From contig NZ_JAMQGM010000049.1 in the NCBI RefSeq assembly GCF_023703325.1, positions 1 to 64,000 of the forward strand: DNA of 64,000 nucleotides. The letters are read 5' to 3'. Each line of letters begins with the position of its first letter. Within the stretch, counting starts at the first letter, position 1. Positions 57,329 to 64,000 of the stretch are shown here, one piece after another. Below the pieces are notes generated by a model. That model saw only the letters and a list, made by a program, of their open reading frames with translations, ran no database searches and had not been told where the DNA came from. This DNA is from Streptomyces meridianus (lineage in GTDB: Bacteria; Actinomycetota; Actinomycetes; Streptomycetales; Streptomycetaceae). Made by a program: the position numbers and the translations under genes.

Positions 57329-60046
57329 CAGACCCTGCTCGGCCCAGATGATCTTTCCGTCGCTCAGATAGCGGGTGCCCCACCGCTCCGCGAACTGGGC
57401 GACGAGAAAGAGCCCCCGCCCGCCCTCGTCCGTGCTCGCGGCGCTCCGCAGATGGGGCGAGGTGCTGCTGGTGTCGGACACCTCGCAGACCAGGTTCCGG
57501 TCGTCGTACAGCATCCGTACGGCGATCGGGTCCGCTCCGTAGCGGATCGCGTTGGTGACGAGCTCACTGAGGATCAGCTCGGTGGAAAAGGCCAGTTCGT
57601 CCAGCCCCCATTCGGCCAGCTTCGCCGTGACCCCGGCTCTGACGTCCGCGACGGCCGCCGGGTCACCCGGGACCTCCCACCCGGCGACCCGCCCGGGAGC
57701 CAGACCGTGCGCCCGGGTGACGAGGAGCGCCACGTCATCGCTCGGCCGCTCGGGCAGCAGCGTGGCGAGGACGGCCTCGCAGATCTCCTCCGGCGACCGG
57801 AGCGTGTCCGACGCCACCGTGCGCAGCAGCTCCAGCCCGGCATCGATGTCGCGGCTCCGGTCCTCGATGAGCCCGTCGGTGTACAGGACGAGCTTGCTGC
57901 CGTCGGGGACGTCGACCGTCGCCGACTCGAAGGGAACGCTGCCGAGCCCCAGCGGGGGACCGGCGGGAACCTCGGCGAACTCCGCGGTGCCGTCCGGTCC
58001 CACGAGCAGCGGAGGGAGATGACCGGCCCGCGCCATCGTGCAGCTCCGGGCGGCCGGATCGTAAACCGCGTACAGGCACGTGGCCCCCGTGACGGCGGCC
58101 CCGCCCCGGGACGACGGCTGCGCCTGGTCGATCCGGCTCACCAGGGAGTCGAGGTGACCGAGGATCTCGTCCGGCGGCAGGTCGAGGGTCGAGAAGTTGT
58201 GGACCGCTGTGCGCAGCCGTCCCATGGTGGCCGCCGCGTGCAGACCGTGCCCGACCACGTCGCCGACCACCAGCGCCACCCTCGAACTCGACAGGGGGAT
58301 GACGTCGAACCAGTCGCCGCCCACGCCGGCCTGCGCCGGCATGTAGCGGAACGCGGCGTCGATCACGGCCAGTTCGGGCAGAGCGCTCGGCAGCAGGCTG
58401 CGCTGGAGGGTCACGGCCATCGTGTGCTCACGGGTGTAACGCCGGGCGTTGTCGATGTAGACGGCGGCACGCGCGGACAGGTCCTCGGCCAGCGACAGAT
58501 CGTCCGCCTCGAAGGGCTCGGGCCGCTCGGCACGCCAGAAGTTGGCCACGCCCAGGACCACACCGCGCGCCTGCAACGGCACCGAGATCAGCGCATGCGC
58601 GCCGTGGCCGAGGATCCCGCGGGCCCGCTCCGGAGCCTGCTCCTGCCAGCCGGACGCGGCGGTCAGATCCGCGTCCAGGACCCCCCGCCCGCTCCGCAGC
58701 CCCGCCGACTGCGGGGTCGACGGGACGAACCGGATTCGGCTGCCCAGCGGGTAGAACGGGATGTCCTTGCGCACACCGCGAACCGCCGAACGGCGGAGCT
58801 CGGGCTCGGTGTCCCGGGGCTCCTCACCCCGCAGGATCGAGTCCGCGAGGTCGACGGTGACGTAGTCGGCGAACCGGGGGACGGACACCTCGGCCAGTTC
58901 CTCGGCCGTCCGCACGATGTCGAGGGTCGTGCCGATGCGCATGCTGCCCTCGTAGAGCAGCTGAAGCCGCTCGCGCGCCATCCGGGCCTTGCCGGTGAGG
59001 GTCGCCAGCTCCGTGGTGTCCCGCAGGGTGGCAACGCTGCCCGGCGGGCCGCCGTACAGGTCCGTCGGCCGGTGGTTGACGGACAGCAGAAGGTCCTTGG
59101 CCGAGTGCACCTCGTCGGTGGCGACCCGGCCCGACGCGAGCAGCTCCGCCATGGACGGCTCCAGGCCCAGCTCGCCGACCGGCCGCCCCTCGGCGTCCGG
59201 CGGCAGCTCCAGCAGCCGCCGTGCCTCGTCGTTGGCCAGCAGCAGCCGGCCGTCGCCGCCCACGATGACGACTCCCTCGTGCACGGAGTGCAGGACCGCG
59301 TCGTGGTGCTCGTACATACGGGTCATCTCGGCCGGGCCGAGATTGTGGGTCTGCCGGCGCAGCCGACGGTTCACCAGGAGCGTGCCCCAGGTGGCGAGGC
59401 CCAGTGCGGCGCCCGTGGTACCCAGCAGGATGGGCAGCTGGGCGTTGACCGCCCCGCTGACCTTGTCGATCGTGATGCCCGCCGACACGAGCCCCACGAT
59501 CCGGCCGCCGTCCCCGCGGACCGGGACCACGGCCTGGACGGCGGGGCCGAGGGTCCCCGAGTAGGTCTCCGTGACCGTGCCGCCCCGCTGCGCGGGTCCG
59601 AGCGTTCCGACGAAGTGCTTGCCGATCCGGTCCGGCCGCGGATGGGTGTAGCGGATGCCCTCCTTGGTCATCACGACGACGAAGTCCACCCCGGAGCGCT
59701 TGCGGGCAGCCTCCGCCCGCGGCTGCAGCACCGCGGTGGGATCGGACGACGCCAGGGCCCGGGCAACGCCCGGGGCGCTGGCGAACGTCTCGGCGACGGC
59801 CAGGGACCGGTTGCCCGCCTCCTCCTTGCTGTCGTGGCGGGCCTGCGTCACCAGGGCGACCAGGGACGCCACGACCAGCAGCACGACCACCAGGATCTGC
59901 ATGACGAAGACCTGGCCGGCGACGCTGCGGCCGAAGCCGATGCGACGTCGTTCCCCGGCATCCTCCCGAGGGACGTGGCGGCGGCTCCGGTCAGCTTCCC
60001 CCCGCGGCCTGCGGGCATCGCCGAACCGGCCGAGCAGACCGCCCAT
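57314..60046 (-). CDS. CitA-type sensor fused to GAF, PP2C and RsbW-like domains
   Basis: A 910-residue membrane sensor. TM1 (about 44-66) and TM2 (about 204-224) enclose an extracellular Cache domain of CitA/DcuS type with the hallmarks IRYTHPRPDRIGKHFVGTLGPAQRGGTVTETYSGTLGPAVQAVVPV (in pieces, about 131-176). Then comes RRLRRQTHNLGPAEMTRMYEHHDAVLHSVHEGVV (in pieces), the CitA linker and PAS domain (about 229-345). Where CitA would continue with its histidine-kinase H-box, this protein continues with GAF (about 360-545), a SpoIIE/PP2C phosphatase (VGGDWFDVIPL, VGDVVGHGLHAAATMGRLR, RAGHLPPLL, LVLYTDGLIE) and an HATPase domain (ELVTNAIRYG, GGRGLFLVAQFA; about 790-905). It should link carboxylate sensing to partner switching. 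ATG 60046. Confidence 0.9.
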   Translation of the reverse strand: MGGLLGRFGDARRPRGEADRSRRHVPREDAGERRRIGFGRSVAGQVFVMQILVVVLLVVASLVALVTQARHDSKEEAGNRSLAVAETFASAPGVARALASSDPTAVLQPRAEAARKRSGVDFVVVMTKEGIRYTHPRPDRIGKHFVGTLGPAQRGGTVTETYSGTLGPAVQAVVPVRGDGGRIVGLVSAGITIDKVSGAVNAQLPILLGTTGAALGLATWGTLLVNRRLRRQTHNLGPAEMTRMYEHHDAVLHSVHEGVVIVGGDGRLLLANDEARRLLELPPDAEGRPVGELGLEPSMAELLASGRVATDEVHSAKDLLLSVNHRPTDLYGGPPGSVATLRDTTELATLTGKARMARERLQLLYEGSMRIGTTLDIVRTAEELAEVSVPRFADYVTVDLADSILRGEEPRDTEPELRRSAVRGVRKDIPFYPLGSRIRFVPSTPQSAGLRSGRGVLDADLTAASGWQEQAPERARGILGHGAHALISVPLQARGVVLGVANFWRAERPEPFEADDLSLAEDLSARAAVYIDNARRYTREHTMAVTLQRSLLPSALPELAVIDAAFRYMPAQAGVGGDWFDVIPLSSSRVALVVGDVVGHGLHAAATMGRLRTAVHNFSTLDLPPDEILGHLDSLVSRIDQAQPSSRGGAAVTGATCLYAVYDPAARSCTMARAGHLPPLLVGPDGTAEFAEVPAGPPLGLGSVPFESATVDVPDGSKLVLYTDGLIEDRSRDIDAGLELLRTVASDTLRSPEEICEAVLATLLPERPSDDVALLVTRAHGLAPGRVAGWEVPGDPAAVADVRAGVTAKLAEWGLDELAFSTELILSELVTNAIRYGADPIAVRMLYDDRNLVCEVSDTSSTSPHLRSAASTDEGGRGLFLVAQFAERWGTRYLSDGKIIWAEQGLPAGS

Positions 60047-60105
60047 GCAACACCTTCCGACGCCGGGAAACGCTCACTGGCCGGGCCGCGGGCACCCGGC
60101 ACCGG

Positions 60106-60891
60106 TCATGCCTGGCCCGAGGTCACTGCGAACAGGGCACCATCGGGATCGCGCAGCGAGGCGGCACGTCCGGCGCGCGCGTCCTGCGGGCCGGAGACAA
60201 CCGTACCTCCGCCGCGGACGGCCGCCCGGGCAGCGGCATCCACATCGGAGACCCAGAAGAACACGTGCCAGCGCGGGCGCACTTGCGGATCGGGCGCCGC
60301 CTCGATGCCGCCCCCCATGAGGGAGGCCACGGTCCTGCCCTCGGCAAGCACCAGGACGGTCTCGTGCTCGTAGGAGACGGTGCAGGTGTCCGGGAGGCCG
60401 GAGGCCCAGTCGAAGAGCTCGCCGTAGAAGACCGCCGCCGCGAAGGCGTCCCGGGTGTGCAGCTCGAGCGCGGCCGGCGCATTCGCGGCTCCCACCCGCC
60501 ATCCCGCCTGCACCGGACCCTCCCAGAATCCGAAGACCGCCCCCGCGGGGTCGGAGGCCAGGGCCGCGCGGCCGGCACCGAATGCGAGCGGTCCGACGCC
60601 CACGGTAGCGCCGCGCTCGCGGATCCGGGCCGCCACGATGTCCGCGTTCGGCGCCGAGAAGTAGGCGGTCCAGGCGACCGGAACGCCCATGGACGGCGCC
60701 AGCGCGTTGATGCCCGCGACGGGCCTGCCGTCCGCGAGGGCGACGGACACGTCGGCGCCGGCCGAGCTGCCCCGGTAGGTCCAGCCCAGGACGGAGCCGT
60801 AGAAGTCCTGTGTGGCGTCCAGGTCGCGCGCCATGAGGCTCACCCAGCACGGGGCGCCCTGGATCGCACGGGTGGAGGTCCGCGTACTCAC
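60106..60891 (-). CDS. Two-domain VOC (glyoxalase/dioxygenase-fold) protein
   Basis: A 261-residue protein with two tandem vicinal-oxygen-chelate domains: GAPCWVSLMARDLDATQDFYGSVLGW (in pieces, about residues 11-37) and LELHTRDAFAAAVFYGELFDWAS (in pieces, about 138-160). Each ends in a DPxGA motif (SDPAGAVFGFWE and RDPDGALFAVT). Similar actinobacterial proteins are called hydroxylases or CFP30-like; a metal site is probable but the reaction is not known. GTG 60891 has CCGAGGAGTC upstream. The frame is open further but without a ribosome site. Confidence 0.88.
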   Translation of the reverse strand: MSTRTSTRAIQGAPCWVSLMARDLDATQDFYGSVLGWTYRGSSAGADVSVALADGRPVAGINALAPSMGVPVAWTAYFSAPNADIVAARIRERGATVGVGPLAFGAGRAALASDPAGAVFGFWEGPVQAGWRVGAANAPAALELHTRDAFAAAVFYGELFDWASGLPDTCTVSYEHETVLVLAEGRTVASLMGGGIEAAPDPQVRPRWHVFFWVSDVDAAARAAVRGGGTVVSGPQDARAGRAASLRDPDGALFAVTSGQA

Positions 60892-61031
60892 GTCTGTGAC
60901 TCCTCGGGATCGGCATCGGGCCCGGCGGCGGGTGGTGTGACGACCTCTGGCCACTGTGCCACCGGACGCCCGCTCGTGCCGTCCCCCACCACCGGACGGA
61001 TGCGGGCCGGACCGCCGTACACGCCCCGCCG

Positions 61032-62510
61032 TCAGTCGACCGGCCAGGTGTGCACGGGGGCGTTGAGATGCATGAAGTCGATGTACTGGCCGGTCATCCG
61101 GCGCAGCACCTCGTGGTGTCCGACGTGTGACACCTTGTCGATGGCCCGGGCCGTCTCCGCCTGCCAGACCGCACCGTTGCGGGCCGTGATGCACCGCTGC
61201 TCGATGATGCCGAGCAGCGGTTCCCGCCAGGCCGCGTCCATCCCGAACCGCTCGAGTCCCCGGTGCGCCAGCGGGAGCAGCCGCCGCAGGACGAGCTCCG
61301 GTGCGGGTACCTCTCCCATGCCCGGCCAGTACAGGCGGGCGTCGATTCCGTGCCGGGCCGCGGCGTGCAGGTTGGCCTCGGCGACGGCGAACGACATCCG
61401 CGTCCACACCGGCCGCTCCTCCTCGGCCAGCGCCCGGACCAGCCCGTAGTAGAGCGCGCCGTTCGCCTCCGTGTCGGCGACCGTGGGCCCGGCCGGCAGG
61501 ACCCGGTTCTCCACCCGCAGATGCGGCCGGCCGTGGACGACGGCGTACACCGGACGGTTCCACCGGTAGATCGTTCCGTTGTGCAGGGTCAGTTCGCCGA
61601 GCTCGGGGGTGTCGCCGCTCTCGAGGGTCCGCTGCGGGTCCTCCTCGTCGCACAGCGGAAGCAGCGCCGGGTAGTAGCGCACGTTCTCCTCGAACAGGTC
61701 GAAGACCGAGGTGATCCAGCGTTCGCCGAACCAGACCCGCGGCCGCACCCCCTGTGCCTTGAGCTCGTCGGCCCGGGTGTCCGTGGCCTGCTCGAACAGC
61801 GGGATCCGGGTCTCGCTCCACAGCTCCTTGCCGAACAGGAAAGGGGAGTTCGCCGCGAGGGCGACCTGGATGCCCGCGATCGCCTGGGCGGCATTCCAGT
61901 AGGCCGGGAAGTCGTCCGGGCCCACCTGCAGGTGGTACTGGGTGCTCGTGCACGCGGCCTCGGGGGTGATGCTGTCGGCGTACGTGCGCAGCCGCTCCTC
62001 GCCGTCGATGGCGATCCGCAGGTCCTCGCCGCGTGCGGCGAACACCTGCTCGTTGAGCAGCCGGTAGCGCGGATTGTCCGAGATGGAGTCGTGGGTGACG
62101 TCCTGCTGCCGGAGAGTGGGCAGGATGCCGATCATGATCAGATGTGCGCCGGAGGGCGAGGACCGGGCCTCCGCGTGGTTCAGCGCGTCCCTGACCTCCT
62201 GCTGCCATGCCCCCGGGCCGCCCGCGGTCAGCCTGCGGGGCGGGATGTTGATCTCCAGGTTGAACCGGCCGAGCTCTGTCGCCCAGGCCGGGTCGGCGAT
62301 GGCACGCAGGACCTCGGTGTTGCGCATCAGCGGCTCCGCGGCCTCGTCCACCAGGTTCAGCTCGATCTCCAGCCCGACCTGCGGTCGTTCGGCGTCGAAC
62401 CGCGACTCCGCCAGCATCCGCGCGAAGGAGTCCAGGCACACCTGCATCTTCTCGCGGTAGCGGCGGCGGTCGTCCCGGGTGAAGACGAGCGCGGGAACGT
62501 CGCGTCCCAT
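61032..62510 (-). CDS. GCS2-family glutamate-cysteine-ligase-like enzyme
   Basis: A 492-residue carboxylate-amine ligase of the GCS2 family (EgtA/YbdK relatives), which join glutamate or another acid to an amine with ATP. The ATP/Mg strand is VGLEIELNLVDEAAEPL (in pieces, about residues 45-61), followed by ELGRFNLEINIPPR (about 79-92), STQYHLQV (about 189), RVENRVLPAGPTVADTEANGALYYGLV (in pieces, about 328-354) and GMDAAWREPLLG. It is not in an ergothioneine (egt) operon, so the true substrate is open. ATG 62510. Confidence 0.87.
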   Translation of the reverse strand: MGRDVPALVFTRDDRRRYREKMQVCLDSFARMLAESRFDAERPQVGLEIELNLVDEAAEPLMRNTEVLRAIADPAWATELGRFNLEINIPPRRLTAGGPGAWQQEVRDALNHAEARSSPSGAHLIMIGILPTLRQQDVTHDSISDNPRYRLLNEQVFAARGEDLRIAIDGEERLRTYADSITPEAACTSTQYHLQVGPDDFPAYWNAAQAIAGIQVALAANSPFLFGKELWSETRIPLFEQATDTRADELKAQGVRPRVWFGERWITSVFDLFEENVRYYPALLPLCDEEDPQRTLESGDTPELGELTLHNGTIYRWNRPVYAVVHGRPHLRVENRVLPAGPTVADTEANGALYYGLVRALAEEERPVWTRMSFAVAEANLHAAARHGIDARLYWPGMGEVPAPELVLRRLLPLAHRGLERFGMDAAWREPLLGIIEQRCITARNGAVWQAETARAIDKVSHVGHHEVLRRMTGQYIDFMHLNAPVHTWPVD

Positions 62511-62888
62511 CGGCCCTCCCGAGAACCCTCGGCGGTGACTCTTTCAGCGTCGCACGCCGTCCCTGACCGGGCCAGCGGCCTCGGCAGGCCCGCCCGCGCC
62601 GTGGTGGGTGTGGAAGACGGGCATGGCCGCGGCCCCACTCGATCGGCCGCCGGTTGACGGGCACGATGCACAGAAACGCGACGGCCTGCGAACCGGCGAG
62701 CGCGCCCCGCCCCGGAAAGGCCCTGGGCCGGCCCCGCGTCCCTGGCCCCGGGGACCGGCACGTCACGAGGTTTTGCGGCACCACCTCCCGACGCCCCGGG
62801 CGTTCCGGTGCGCCGCCCGTGCGCCCACGGCCGAGGAGGTCAAAGATTGAGAGTGAGGGGTACACCCAGCGAAACCCGGAGGACAGCG
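62511..62888. other. 378-base divergent gap with a GGGTAC box
   Basis: Between the GCS2 ligase (start 62510) and the PRC-barrel gene (start 62889). GGGTAC at 62858-62863 matches the -10 of SigB-class promoters 26 bases before the PRC gene, but no good GNNT -35 is found at the right distance. The rest is GC-rich with no credible gene. Confidence 0.4.
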
Positions 62889-63245
62889 ATGTTCGAGCCC
62901 GGTGACATCCGTGAGTGGCGCGGCCACGACGTGGTCGGCTCCGACGGCCGGAAAATCGGTGCCCTGGAGTCGGTCTACGTCGACACCGGAACGGATCTGC
63001 CGTCCTTCGCGACCGTGACCGTGGGCGTGCCGACCCGTCGCCGTCTGGTCTTCGTGCCGCTGGCCGGTGCGCACGTCGGCCCCGGCTACCTGAAGGTCGG
63101 CTACTCCCGCGGCCTGGTGAGGAGCGCGCCCGCGATCGGAACCGACGGCGAACTGCCCGTCGAGGACGAGGAGGCGGTCTTCACCCACTACGACTTGACC
63201 TACGAGCGCGGCAGCGGCGGCGAACGACGCCTCGCCCGCCGCTGA
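62889..63245 (+). CDS. PRC-barrel domain protein
   Basis: A 118-residue protein with a PRC beta-barrel (about residues 5-85): IREWRGHDVVGSDGRKIGALESVYVDT (in pieces), PSFATVTVG, RRRLVFVPLAGAHVGPGYLKVGYSRGLVRSAP (in pieces). The charged C-terminal tail ends GERRLARR. PRC-barrel proteins of this kind are common stress-type proteins in streptomycetes; the function is unknown. ATG 62889 has CGGAGGAC seven bases upstream, and a GGGTAC box in the leader hints at SigB-type control. Confidence 0.9.
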   Translation: MFEPGDIREWRGHDVVGSDGRKIGALESVYVDTGTDLPSFATVTVGVPTRRRLVFVPLAGAHVGPGYLKVGYSRGLVRSAPAIGTDGELPVEDEEAVFTHYDLTYERGSGGERRLARR

Positions 63246-63270
63246 AGCGCACGAGGCGGAGGGCCGAGAA

Positions 63271-63438
63271 ATGGTGCTGATCCTGTCGCTCATCCTGGTC
63301 GCCATGGTGCTGGGCCTCATCGGCGCCGTCGTCGAGGGGCTGCTGGCACTGCTGGTCATCGGGATCATCGTCTTCGTGGCGGCCGTACTGCTCGGCGTGC
63401 TGCGGGCGCACCGGGCGTACAAGCGAACCCGCCGCTGA
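63271..63438 (+). CDS. Small membrane protein with two spans (55 aa)
   Basis: A 55-residue hydrophobic protein: MVLILSLILVAMVLGLIGA, a short turn with Glu, then LLALLVIGIIVFVAAVLLGV and a basic end RAHRAYKRTRR that would face the cytoplasm. It is 25 bases after the PRC-barrel gene with GGCGGAGGG in front, so probably co-transcribed. Similar tiny two-span proteins of streptomycetes have no known function. Confidence 0.75.
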   Translation: MVLILSLILVAMVLGLIGAVVEGLLALLVIGIIVFVAAVLLGVLRAHRAYKRTRR

Positions 63439-63472
63439 GCGTCCCACCCGCCGCGGGGCGCTGCACGCTGCC

Positions 63473-64000
63473 TCACCGGCGGCGCATCGCCCGGACCAGC
63501 CGCGGGCGTTCCTCGTGGAGGACGCGCCCGACCAGGGCGCCGCCGAACACCACGAATCCGACCCCCACCAGCCAGGACTGGATGACCAGGACGGTGCCGA
63601 TGGGACCGTACGTCACCGCGTTGGTGGCGATCAGCGGGGAGAACACCAACTGCGAGAAGACCCGCAGCCCGGTCAGCCCGAGGACGGTCGTCACTGCGCC
63701 CGGCAGCACCGCGCCCCAGTCGACGCGCCCGGCCAGCAGCAGGTGCTGGGACCACCAGAAGAACAGCAGTGAGCTGCTCACGGTGATCAGCAGCCGCACC
63801 CAGGAAGCCGCGACGGGCTCGGGCTCCAGGGTGACCTTCGCGGACAGGAAGAGATAGCCGGTGAGCAGTGCGAGCCACAGCACGTGCCGCCACATGGTGC
63901 CCCAGTGGGCGGCGGGCAGATCCCAGACCTTTTCGTAGCCGGTCTGGACCGCGGAGCTGAACGCCAGACCGAAGAATGCGAGCGCCGCCAGGCCGAAGGC
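63473..64000 (-). CDS. YihY/BrkB-family membrane protein, 5' end outside the window
   Basis: The C-terminal 175 residues of a BrkB/YihY-type inner-membrane protein with six spans in the whole family; about four are visible (GLAALAFFGLAFSSA, MWRHVLWLALLTGYLFLS, ITVSSSLLFFWWSQHLLL, AVLPGAVTTVLGLTGLRVF, VLVIQSWLVGVGFVVFGGALVG). The family mark SPLIATNAVTYGPIGTVLVIQSWL (in pieces) is complete. The reading frame is open to the right edge, so the start is missing. Its function is unknown despite the old RNase BN label. It is convergent with the 55-residue gene. Confidence 0.9.
   Translation of the reverse strand, partial: AFGLAALAFFGLAFSSAVQTGYEKVWDLPAAHWGTMWRHVLWLALLTGYLFLSAKVTLEPEPVAASWVRLLITVSSSLLFFWWSQHLLLAGRVDWGAVLPGAVTTVLGLTGLRVFSQLVFSPLIATNAVTYGPIGTVLVIQSWLVGVGFVVFGGALVGRVLHEERPRLVRAMRRR

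Noticed and set aside
55829..60373. A plus-strand open frame of about 1,500 codons spanning tctA and the sensor phosphatase gene
   Set aside because: It is an Arg/Ala/Pro-rich shadow of two well-recognised genes in other frames; such long antisense frames arise from high GC at third positions.
60106..62865. A minus-strand frame of 919 codons joining the VOC protein to upstream sequence
   Set aside because: Only the last 261 codons (from GTG 60891, with a ribosome site) match a family; the upstream part is an out-of-frame copy of the GCS2 ligase region.
1..64000. tRNA, rRNA, insertion sequences or integrases
   Set aside because: I looked for cloverleaf-type segments, transposase or recombinase motifs and terminal inverted repeats and found none I could support by eye.

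Overview
The window is very GC-rich, with strong G/C bias at third codon positions, frequent GTG starts and 4-base ATGA/GTGA gene overlaps. Its families are typical of streptomycetes: Tap/Tpg telomere proteins, a gvpOAFGYZJLSK cluster, XRE/DUF397 pairs, DUF574 methyltransferases, RsbU-type PP2C phosphatases and a SigB/SigF-class sigma factor. I read it as chromosomal DNA of a Streptomyces or close relative. The tap-tpg pair implies a linear replicon, and the mosaic of accessory genes fits a chromosome arm. No rRNA, tRNA, CRISPR array, transposase or integrase was found.

Layout. 1-4.2 kb: the end of an ABC-2 glycan-export permease divergent from a TetR regulator, then small genes, an RsbW-like ATP-binding protein and a YkvA-like protein. 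4.4-6.6 kb: a LigD-type polymerase divergent from an ATP-dependent DNA ligase (a two-gene NHEJ set; no Ku in the window). 7.3-7.5 kb: a lone 56-residue peptide gene between hairpins. 7.6-19.9 kb: a nine-gene iron-regulated operon (two FecCD-type permeases, ATPase, binding lipoprotein, ATP-grasp ligase, two IucA/IucC synthetases, MFS exporter, fold-III PLP decarboxylase) plus a divergent FhuF-type reductase, with two iron boxes between them. Together these would make, export, re-import and strip iron from an NRPS-independent siderophore. 20-23.8 kb: a lipid/envelope module (MGDG-synthase-like glycosyltransferase, SDR, DMT transporter, polysaccharide deacetylase). 23.7-29.4 kb: membrane proteins, a PAS-PAS-GAF-PP2C phosphatase, a FUSC-type transporter and a cold-shock protein. 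29.6-32.5 kb: tap-tpg. 32.6-35.1 kb: an ArsR/MFS operon and an F420/FMN split-barrel protein. 35.1-40.2 kb: a complete gas-vesicle cluster in the order O-A-F-G-Y-Z-J-L-S-K. 40.3-44.2 kb: a short amidase, a divergent XRE/DUF397 locus with several tiny genes, and a DUF574 methyltransferase. 44.5-49.3 kb: DUF5709, MFS, lamin-tail and DoxX proteins and the sigma factor. 49.5-60 kb: a second PP2C phosphatase, an FAD dehydrogenase, a CitB-type response regulator, the tctCBA tripartite carboxylate transporter, and a 910-residue protein that joins a CitA-type extracellular sensor to GAF, PP2C and RsbW-like domains. 60-64 kb: VOC protein, GCS2-family ligase, PRC-barrel protein and the end of a BrkB membrane protein.

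The most interesting points are: the siderophore operon, which has no N-hydroxylase or acyltransferase but does have an ATP-grasp ligase; short stretches in Tap that resemble motifs A, B and C of DNA polymerases; the CitA-sensor/PP2C fusion beside tctCBA and an orphan CitB-type regulator; the oppositely charged tails of the two gas-vesicle accessory proteins; and the orphan 56-residue peptide. Function calls rest on reading motifs by eye; no database search was run.
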